From NCBI GenBank assembly GCA_036351335.1, contig JAZBOW010000375.1, forward strand, positions 1-7,660: 7,660 nucleotides of DNA. Reading direction: 5' to 3'. This document shows positions 1 to 5,021 of the stretch, piece after piece (within the stretch, counting starts at the first letter, position 1; each line of letters begins with the position of its first letter). Position numbers and translations under genes: made by a program. The notes below the pieces were generated by a model that made no database searches, was not told the origin of the DNA, and worked only from the letters and a program-made list of their open reading frames with translations. The DNA is from UBA4459 sp036351335 (lineage in GTDB: Bacteria > Bacteroidota > Bacteroidia > Bacteroidales > F082).

Positions 1-1
1 A

Positions 2-976
2 CTTTATAGCTTACTGATTAGTTCGCTAGTATTTACAGCATGTAACAAAGACGATGATGACGAAACACCCATCAATGAAGCACAGGTGTTGGTAGAGTAT
101 CTTGAATCAAGCAGTTCGCCATATGGTAAGGACTATGTTAACACAGATATGCCGTCCATTATTTTAGCTGAAGCTGTTCATACCGATATTATAACAGGTG
201 CTGATATCTATATTATTGACATTAGGTCAGCCGAAGATTTTGCTACTGGATATATTGATGGAGCTGTAAATGTTGCTGCCGGTTCAGTACTAGATCACAT
301 TCAAACAGAAGGCTTAGCCATGAATGATAAGATTGTCATCGTATGTTATACAGGCCAGACTGCCGGTTGGGTAACATCTATTCTAAGACTTTACGGTTAT
401 ACAAATGCATTCAGTATGAAATGGGGAATGTGTTCATGGCATTCAGATTTTGCAGTAAAATGGCAAACCAATATCTCAAATGGTTCTGCAGCATTATTTG
501 AAAATGATGACGTAGCAAAAGGAGCTGCTGGTGACTTGCCTACATTAAATACCGGACAGACTGCGGGACAGGCAATTTTTGAAGCACGTGTTTCAAGTGT
601 TCTAGCTGAAGGATTTGGTGAAGCAAAAGTTTCTAACTCAGAAGTATTTGCCAATCTCAATAACTATTATATCATTAACTATTGGGCGGACACAGATTAT
701 GACCATTATGGACATATTCCTGGTGCCATGCAGTATACACCAAAGCAATCAATTGCTTACAATGTTGATTTGACAACTTTACCTACAGACAAAACTGTTG
801 TAGTCTATTGCTGGACAGGCCAGACAAGTGCTTTTATGGCTGCCTACCTGAGAGTTTTAGGATACAATGCAAAATCACTTCTTTTTGGAGCTAACGGAAT
901 GATCTATGACGAACTGGAAGGTCACAAGTGGAGTGACTCAGAAATTAAGGAATACGATTACATACCAGGAAAATAA
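2..976 (+). CDS. Tandem rhodanese-domain lipoprotein, 5' end cut by window edge
   Basis: Rhodaneses move sulfane sulfur through a cysteine persulfide. The reading frame is open from base 2, so the start lies outside the window and 324 residues are visible. The first visible residues are the end of a hydrophobic signal peptide ending in a lipobox (F-T-A-C, Cys codon 41-43), followed by N-K-D-D-D-D-E. Such an acidic stretch after the lipidated Cys is the known Bacteroidota signal for export to the cell surface, so an outward-facing outer-membrane protein is inferred. Domain 1 has IDIR near 215-226 and the loop CYTGQT with its Cys at 344-346. Domain 2 has GHIPGA and the loop CWTGQT with its Cys at 809-811, but INYW stands where domain 1 has IDIR. 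Both active-site cysteines are kept, so both domains may be active. An in-frame GTG at 86 is not the true start, because it would remove the lipoprotein signal. A strong terminator follows. The sulfur donor and acceptor are unknown. Confidence 0.88.
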   Translation, partial: LYSLLISSLVFTACNKDDDDETPINEAQVLVEYLESSSSPYGKDYVNTDMPSIILAEAVHTDIITGADIYIIDIRSAEDFATGYIDGAVNVAAGSVLDHIQTEGLAMNDKIVIVCYTGQTAGWVTSILRLYGYTNAFSMKWGMCSWHSDFAVKWQTNISNGSAALFENDDVAKGAAGDLPTLNTGQTAGQAIFEARVSSVLAEGFGEAKVSNSEVFANLNNYYIINYWADTDYDHYGHIPGAMQYTPKQSIAYNVDLTTLPTDKTVVVYCWTGQTSAFMAAYLRVLGYNAKSLLFGANGMIYDELEGHKWSDSEIKEYDYIPGK

Positions 977-997
977 AACCCGAAATAACCTGATATT

Positions 998-1036
998 AAA
1001 AAGCTGCTCCAATCAAAGGAGCAGCTTTTTCTTTTT
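998..1036 (+). terminator. Rho-independent terminator after the rhodanese gene
   Basis: A perfect 13-bp stem (998-1010 pairing with 1018-1030, GC-rich core GCTGCTCC/GGAGCAGC) closes a 7-base loop and ends in a T run with a second T5 after one C. It lies 21 bases after the rhodanese stop codon and should separate that transcript from the downstream NapH-like gene. The A-run on the left arm mirrors the T-run, so it could also work on the other strand. Confidence 0.9.
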
Positions 1037-1074
1037 GAACCGGTTTTGGTCTGCTTATTTTCCACCTACCTCAC

Positions 1075-1082
1075 TATATTTG
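1075..1082 (+). promoter_or_regulatory. Putative Bacteroidota -7 box (TATATTTG) for the NapH-like gene
   Basis: TATATTTG fits the Bacteroidota sigma-ABfr consensus TAnnTTTG exactly and lies 22 bases before the ATG at 1105, just after the preceding terminator. The nearest TTG (1046-1048) is 26 bases upstream, longer than the usual ~17-23, so the -33 element is weak or absent. Separate transcription of the downstream gene is inferred. Confidence 0.5.
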
Positions 1083-1104
1083 CAATTCCATTATTTACAA
1101 TTAA

Positions 1105-2085
1105 ATGAACAAACAGAATCCCTACATCTTACCATTGATGGTTTTTCTTTTTGTTGCGCTGATACTTGCAATTGTACAGATCAATGTGCAAAGCCCGATG
1201 ATTTTACTGGAGCGCTTTTTACCCGGCGGCGGATGGATAGAAATTTCTTTCGTCGCTTTTTACGGAGCTTTGGTAACATGGAAAATGCAGGATCCTAAAA
1301 ATGTAGTCAAATGGCGGCGGAATACGTGGTTGTTGTTCTCTGTTGTTTTCTTTGGCCAATTGTTTTTAGGTATTATCGGCTTTGACAAATTCCTTATGAC
1401 CGGCAAACTCCATTTACCGGTGCCGGCCATGATCCTAAGCGGGCCATTATACCGTGCCGAATTATCTTTCATGACCATACTATTTGTCAGCACCGTTATA
1501 CTTTCAGGTCCTGCCTGGTGCAGCCATTTATGCTATTTTGGTGCCATGGATAATTTTGCTGCTTCAAAAAGGAAACCGGGTTTTAAAGGCATTAAAAATA
1601 AATGGGCTATCAAATACACCTTGCTGTTATTGGTAATTCTGGGAACCCTCCTGCTCAGGTGGTTTAATGTTTCCTGGTTTGCATCTGCCATTGCCGACGG
1701 TTTGTTTGGTTTGACCGGCCTGGGGATCATTCTCATTATTTCACGTAAAAAAGGTAAAATGGTCCATTGTGTGGTCTACTGTCCGATTGGAACGATAGTG
1801 AACTACACGAGGTTTATCAATCCATTCAGGATGTATATTGACAATAGCTGCACCTTTTGCATGAAATGTACCTCAACCTGCAATTATGATGCATTGAACC
1901 CGGAGGATATTAAAAATGAAAAACCCGGCTTAAGTTGCACGCTCTGCGGTGACTGTGTTTCATCCTGCCATGCGAGCTCAATCAAGTATAAATTTTTCAA
2001 TCTGAGCCCCACTTTGGCACGCAATTTATACTTGTTTATTACCATTTCCATTCATGCAATATTTATGGCGTTGGCCAGATTGTAG
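1105..2085 (+). CDS. NapH/NosR/CcoG-like membrane [4Fe-4S] protein
   Basis: This is a 326-residue polytopic membrane protein with about six or seven hydrophobic segments (roughly 8-27, 43-60, 72-92, 115-135, 170-186, 194-213 and 304-322). It carries two classical ferredoxin motifs, C-x2-C-x2-C-x3-C, at Cys249/252/255/259 and Cys278/281/284/288, so it should bind two [4Fe-4S] clusters. Between membrane segments it has the C-x3-C pairs of the NapH/NosR family: Cys139/143, where the usual following Pro is Tyr, and Cys222/226, which is followed by Pro. Proteins of this family pass electrons between the quinone pool and periplasmic reductases or maturation systems. No NapG, NapC, NosZ or reductase gene is visible, so partner and substrate are unknown. 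The upstream neighbour is a surface-type rhodanese lipoprotein on the same strand, with a terminator between them. The ATG is preceded by an A/T-rich leader without a Shine-Dalgarno sequence. The family call is firm; the specific role is not. Confidence 0.85.
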   Translation: MNKQNPYILPLMVFLFVALILAIVQINVQSPMILLERFLPGGGWIEISFVAFYGALVTWKMQDPKNVVKWRRNTWLLFSVVFFGQLFLGIIGFDKFLMTGKLHLPVPAMILSGPLYRAELSFMTILFVSTVILSGPAWCSHLCYFGAMDNFAASKRKPGFKGIKNKWAIKYTLLLLVILGTLLLRWFNVSWFASAIADGLFGLTGLGIILIISRKKGKMVHCVVYCPIGTIVNYTRFINPFRMYIDNSCTFCMKCTSTCNYDALNPEDIKNEKPGLSCTLCGDCVSSCHASSIKYKFFNLSPTLARNLYLFITISIHAIFMALARL

Positions 2086-2448
2086 AAATTGAAGTATTAG
2101 AAAATATTTGAAGCAATTGAATTTCACAACTTCAAAGCATATCTCTCTAGTGAAAGGGGTCTTTTCATTCTGTATATTCTATATCCGAAAATATTCATCT
2201 CGAAAATATAGATTCCGATTGCTTAGAATATCTTCTATACTGCTTTAGTTTATACTGTTTAATTTTATGGCTTAATCGCCACGAAAATACGTTTACATTG
2301 CAGGTGCCAGTATCATGTATTTCATTCAGCAAAGAAACTATCTTAATACTGTTCTGGTAATTGCGGATATGAATACGGTCAGTTTTATATTTTCAGAAAA
2401 CACAACTTAAAGTCAATTCTTCATGCCAAAAACCCCAAATGAGGTTCA
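2086..2448. other. 363-base gap between convergent genes; no convincing gene
   Basis: This A/T-rich stretch lies between the 3' ends of the NapH-like and YpfJ-like genes. It holds a terminator for the - strand gene at its right end and a weak hairpin (2151-2167, TGAAAG/TTTTCA with a 5-base loop and no T tract) that could help end the + strand transcript. CGAAAATAT occurs twice (2186-2194, 2201-2209), too short to interpret. On the - strand, 2392-2198 is open for 65 codons before a TGA but contains no ATG or GTG. On the + strand, 2325-2423 can encode 32 residues from an ATG. The encoded sequences match no family I know. They could be gene remnants or chance. Confidence 0.5.
2428..2446 (-). terminator. 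Probable terminator of the YpfJ-like gene
   Basis: Read on the - strand, AACCTC pairs with GGGGTT (six pairs, one G-U) around the loop ATTT, and the stem runs into a short T tract, two bases after the gene's stop codon. The stem is short, so efficiency may be moderate. Confidence 0.5.
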
Positions 2449-3294
2449 TTAAATATTGCCACTAAAAGTATTGCCCTTGCTAATATCGCCTGTTGAAAAT
2501 CCTTTATAAAACCAGCTTCTGCGTTGTTTTGAAGTACCATGCGTAAAAGAATCAGGCACCACATAACCCTGCATTTTTTTCTGTATCAGATCATCTCCAA
2601 CGGCACTTGCTGCATTCAAAGCCTCGTCCATATCACCTTCTTCCATAATATTTTTCATTCGTTGTGCATGGTTTGCCCATAAACCTGCATAAAAGTCTGC
2701 CTGCAATTCCAATCGCACAGATAGCTGGTTATAATCTTCGGTAGAAAGCTGCCGGCGGGCCTGTTGCATTTGATCCATTAAACCCAGCAATGTTTGTACG
2801 TGATGGCCAACTTCATGGGCGATAATATAAGCCACGGCAAAATCACCTTCCGCATTTAAGCGTCTTTGCAAATCTTCAAGAAATGTAAGATCTATATAGA
2901 TTTTCTCATCTCCAGGGCAATAAAATGGCCCAGTAGCTGCACTTGAGAAACCACAAGCTGTTTGAACCTCGCTGCGGAACAATACCAATGTTGGCTCGCG
3001 ATATATTTTCCCCATGCTTCTAAATTCTCTGTTCCAAACATCTTCTGTATCTGCCAAAACTACAGCCACAAACGCTGCCAGCTCATCCTCATGTGCCGTA
3101 GTTTCCATAGTCTCACTAGTTCCTTGTGAAGTATTATCAAGAAGGCCGATAAACTCCATTGGATTACCCCCAAATAACCAAATAAGCAGAATTATAACAA
3201 GGGCTCCCAATCCAAACCTGCCTGTTGCTTTTTTAGGTGACATCCGGCGTCTGTCATCCACATTTGTACTTGCTCTTCTACCTTTCCAACGCAT
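2449..3294 (-). CDS. ypfJ: YpfJ-family neutral zinc metallopeptidase, membrane-anchored
   Basis: The 281-residue protein starts with M-R-W-x-G-R-R...N-V-x-D-R-R, the N-terminal signature of the YpfJ/KPN_02809 family (Pfam Zn_peptidase), which supports the chosen ATG. One hydrophobic segment (about 27-43) should anchor it in the inner membrane, with the basic N-terminus inside and the catalytic part outside. The zinc site is HEVGH at 160-164, with ELQAD at 196-200 probably giving the third ligand. Cys114 and Cys126 could form a disulfide. The C-terminal T-H-G-T-S-x-Q-R-x-x-W-F block (251-262) is also typical of the family. Length is near the family norm and all key residues are present. The physiological substrate is unknown. 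It lies 29 bases after the PPK2 gene on the same strand with no terminator seen between them, so cotranscription is likely. Confidence 0.92.
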   Translation of the reverse strand: MRWKGRRASTNVDDRRRMSPKKATGRFGLGALVIILLIWLFGGNPMEFIGLLDNTSQGTSETMETTAHEDELAAFVAVVLADTEDVWNREFRSMGKIYREPTLVLFRSEVQTACGFSSAATGPFYCPGDEKIYIDLTFLEDLQRRLNAEGDFAVAYIIAHEVGHHVQTLLGLMDQMQQARRQLSTEDYNQLSVRLELQADFYAGLWANHAQRMKNIMEEGDMDEALNAASAVGDDLIQKKMQGYVVPDSFTHGTSKQRRSWFYKGFSTGDISKGNTFSGNI

Positions 3295-3323
3295 TTTATT
3301 AAATTTTAAATTAATGAATTGAT

Positions 3324-4085
3324 TTAACCTGGCTTAATAATATCAGTAAACTCTGTTTGCAAACCTGGCCATTTTAAATTCATACTTTCAAGTTCCTTCA
3401 GAACAGCTTCTGCAACGACTGACAATTTTTGAGTGTTATTATCTGATGGTACTATATGCCAGGGAATTACATCGCATTTATCTAGAATGCTTTCATAAAC
3501 TTTCATGTAATTATCAAACTTTTTCCTGGTTTCCCAATCTCCGTCATTATGCTTCCAGTGTTTCTCCTTAACGGTTAGTCTTTCTCTTAACCTTTTCTCT
3601 TGCTCTTCAGGAGATACATGCAGGTAAAATTTTAAAATACGAGTTCCATTGTGCGCCAGTAACTGCTCAAACTGATTAATTATGTCATATCTCTTATCCA
3701 CCAATTCCTTTGGCAAGAATCCTTCGACAGTCGGTACGAGTATATCTTCGTAGTGAGAGCGAATAAATACCTGCACCCATCCTTTTTTAGGGGCGTGCTG
3801 ATGCACTCTCCAAAGAAAATCATGTGCGTATTCTTCTGGTGTAGGCTTTTTATAACTTTTTACAGCAATTGAAACAGGATTACAATATTTGAATAATTTC
3901 CTGATCAGACCATCTTTTCCAGAAGCATCCATTCCCTGGAGAACAATGAGTAAACTACTCTTCTCTTCTCCAAACATTTGATATTGTAACTCACCAATAT
4001 TCTTTAATGTATTTTTCAGGATCTTTTTCTTCCCATCCTTATCCCAATCAGGAATTATTGTCGCATAGTCAGCTAATTGTATCAT
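3324..4085 (-). CDS. ppk2: PPK2-family polyphosphate:nucleotide phosphotransferase
   Basis: PPK2 enzymes transfer phosphate between polyphosphate and nucleoside mono- or diphosphates in the cytoplasm. The 253-residue single-domain protein has the family Walker A G-M-D-A-S-G-K-D-G (51-59), the Walker B-region motif R-S-H-Y-E-D (109-114), a basic lid with R-L-R-E-R (about 165-169) and K-H-W-K, and the P-W-H-I-V-P-S-D motif (208-215). Family members usually have Asn-Arg-Ser before H/Y-Y-E-D; here the Asn is Ile. Whether it uses AMP, ADP or GDP cannot be read from sequence alone. An upstream in-frame ATG at 4112 is rejected as the start because it lies inside the right arm of the preceding gene's terminator and would add a hydrophobic leader (F-L-I-H-L-I-L-L) foreign to this soluble family. 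The ATG at 4085 begins M-I-Q-L-A-D, leading directly into the basic N-terminal helix. It probably shares a transcript with the downstream YpfJ-like gene. Its own promoter is unclear: TACATTTA at 4102-4095 is near-consensus but lacks a -33 element. Confidence 0.9.
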   Translation of the reverse strand: MIQLADYATIIPDWDKDGKKKILKNTLKNIGELQYQMFGEEKSSLLIVLQGMDASGKDGLIRKLFKYCNPVSIAVKSYKKPTPEEYAHDFLWRVHQHAPKKGWVQVFIRSHYEDILVPTVEGFLPKELVDKRYDIINQFEQLLAHNGTRILKFYLHVSPEEQEKRLRERLTVKEKHWKHNDGDWETRKKFDNYMKVYESILDKCDVIPWHIVPSDNNTQKLSVVAEAVLKELESMNLKWPGLQTEFTDIIKPG

Positions 4086-4108
4086 AAGCAATATTAAATG
4101 TATAAGAA

Positions 4109-4152
4109 ACAATCGGCAGACTATCTGAACATACTGATAATCTGCCGATTGT
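4109..4152 (-). terminator. Long hairpin, terminator of the dodecin-Kbp unit
   Basis: A perfect 12-bp inverted repeat (4109-4120 with 4141-4152, core ATCGGCAGA/TCTGCCGAT) extends past one C/A mismatch by four further pairs (4122-4125 with 4136-4139), leaving a 10-base loop. Read on the - strand it lies 17 bases after the Kbp stop and is followed by TTTCTTAT, a modest T tract. It should end or attenuate the dodecin-Kbp transcript before PPK2. Confidence 0.75.
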
Positions 4153-4169
4153 ATTTCTATTTTCAGATA

Positions 4170-4634
4170 TTAATCTTCAAGTGGTGGAATAATCAATACT
4201 TGTCCGGGATAAATTTTATCCGGGTGTTTCAACATCGGTCGATTTGCTTCGAAGATGATGTTGTACTTCATCGCATCGCCATAAACCCGCTTCGATATCT
4301 TTGAAAGATAATCTCCGCTTTTAACAGTATAAAACTGCTTTTCTACTTCAACGATAACCGGTTCAGGTTCAAGAACTGTAATTTTGTCTTCAACTTCAGA
4401 GATGCCATTTACATTACCAGCGATTACAATAATTTTGTTCTTTTCACTGGCCGACTGCGTAGTTCCTGTTAAAATTACTTTTTCGTCATCAACACTCACC
4501 TGTATAAGCTCAGTTGATACACCATATTTTTGTAATAATTTAACTATCGCTTCTGCTTTTTCTTTTTCAAGTGTTTCTTCCGATTTGCCAAATACTTTTT
4601 CTCCGGCAGATTTTAAGAATGATATGAGTCCCAT
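4170..4634 (-). CDS. kbp: BON-LysM protein, YgaU/Kbp (potassium-binding protein) type
   Basis: The 154-residue protein has the full architecture of E. coli YgaU/Kbp: a short M-G-L-I-S-F-L-K-x-A-G-E-K N-terminus, a BON domain (about 27-88, with G-N-V-N-G-I-x-x-V-E-D) and a C-terminal LysM domain (about 101-150, with Y-T-V-K-S-G-D...I-Y-P-G-Q-V-L-I-I-P). E. coli Kbp is a small cytoplasmic protein that binds K+ and changes shape on binding. There is no signal peptide here, which fits a cytoplasmic role despite the LysM domain, usually a peptidoglycan binder. Length is close to the E. coli protein (149 residues from memory). A Pro/Glu/Val linker (about 89-99) separates the domains. It starts four bases after the dodecin stop, so the two are cotranscribed, and a long hairpin ends the unit. 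The family call is firm; K+ binding is transferred from the E. coli homologue. Confidence 0.9.
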   Translation of the reverse strand: MGLISFLKSAGEKVFGKSEETLEKEKAEAIVKLLQKYGVSTELIQVSVDDEKVILTGTTQSASEKNKIIVIAGNVNGISEVEDKITVLEPEPVIVEVEKQFYTVKSGDYLSKISKRVYGDAMKYNIIFEANRPMLKHPDKIYPGQVLIIPPLED

Positions 4635-4638
4635 ATTT

Positions 4639-4842
4639 TTATGAATTTACTTCAAATGTAATTTTAGCATTTATACGATATTCTGAGACTTTTCCATTTT
4701 CAACGGTTGCACTCATGTCCTGGATGTAAACTGATTTAATTCCTTTAACTGACTTTCCTGCTTCTTCAACAGCATTTTTTGTTGCATCCTCCCAATTTAA
4801 TTTGGATGATGACAACACCTCGATTACTTTTAACACTTTCAT
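4639..4842 (-). CDS. Dodecin family protein
   Basis: Dodecins are ~65-70-residue proteins that form hollow dodecamers; many store flavins. This 67-residue protein shows the pattern K-V-I-E-V-x-S-S-S...W-E-D-A-x-x-N-A-V-E-x-A, then G-K-V-x-E-Y-R-I-N-x-K-I-x-F-E-V, which is the beta-alpha-beta-beta fold in the right order. By hand alignment to the archaeal and Thermus dodecins as I remember them, the flavin-stacking Trp before strand 2 corresponds to Ser37 and the isoalloxazine-binding Gln to Arg56. The only Trp, W17, lies at the start of the helix. This resembles the subgroup that includes mycobacterial Rv0379, described as a calcium dodecin, so flavin binding should not be assumed. It is the first gene of a two-gene unit with Kbp, and a well-formed promoter lies about 60 bases upstream. 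Confidence 0.88.
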   Translation of the reverse strand: MKVLKVIEVLSSSKLNWEDATKNAVEEAGKSVKGIKSVYIQDMSATVENGKVSEYRINAKITFEVNS

Positions 4843-4902
4843 TTTCTTATGTTTTAATTAATATTTAGGATTTCTTTCCCTCATCAGAGAAAAATGTCAC
4901 TT

Positions 4903-4933
4903 CAAATATACGAAAACAGAATGCTTTTTTCAA
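4903..4933 (-). promoter_or_regulatory. Bacteroidota-type promoter for the dodecin-Kbp unit
   Basis: On the - strand, TTG (4933-4931) is followed after 20 bases by TATATTTG (4910-4903), an exact match to the TTG-N17-23-TAnnTTTG consensus. This is the best promoter in the window. Transcription would begin near 4896-4898, leaving a leader of about 55 bases before the ATG at 4842. The start of the leader can fold into a small hairpin (4892-4875, seven pairs with one G-U, loop GATG). Confidence 0.72.
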
Positions 4934-4973
4934 TTCTCTACCCGATAATAAATAGAATCAAGTACAGATTTAC

Positions 4974-4981
4974 TATTTTTG
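4974..4981 (+). promoter_or_regulatory. Putative -7 box (TATTTTTG) for the HerA-like ATPase gene
   Basis: TATTTTTG matches TAnnTTTG and lies 40 bases before the ATG at 5022, in the 179-base spacer shared with the divergent dodecin promoter. I find no TTG at the expected -33 distance. An 8-bp palindrome, TTGATCAA (4993-5000), falls just downstream and could be an operator, but nothing else supports that. Confidence 0.4.
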
Positions 4982-5021
4982 ATAAAATTAGTTTGATCAA
5001 TTATTATCACATTTCGAACAC

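Noticed and set aside
86..976. GTG at 86 as the start of the rhodanese gene
   Set aside because: The frame stays open to the left edge and encodes a signal-peptide end, lipobox and acidic export signal, so the true start lies upstream of the window.
906..1298. 130-codon open frame on the + strand across the rhodanese/NapH-like junction
   Set aside because: It runs through a strong terminator and overlaps two well-supported genes in another frame; its translation has no family character.
2186..2290. Short repeated CGAAAATAT/CGAAAATAC words that could suggest an array
   Set aside because: Only two exact 9-base copies and one near copy at irregular spacing in A/T-rich DNA; this is not a CRISPR or iteron array.
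4086..4112. Upstream ATG for PPK2 at 4112
   Set aside because: It lies inside the terminator stem of the preceding gene and adds a hydrophobic leader not expected for a cytoplasmic PPK2.
4098..4304. 68-codon + strand open frame over the hairpin and the Kbp 3' end
   Set aside because: It is antisense to the LysM domain and the terminator, and its product resembles nothing.
4871..4888. CTGATGAG on the - strand in the dodecin leader, resembling the hammerhead ribozyme core
   Set aside because: No stem II followed by the required CGAAA box and no flanking stems I and III can be drawn; the bases are explained by a simple small hairpin.
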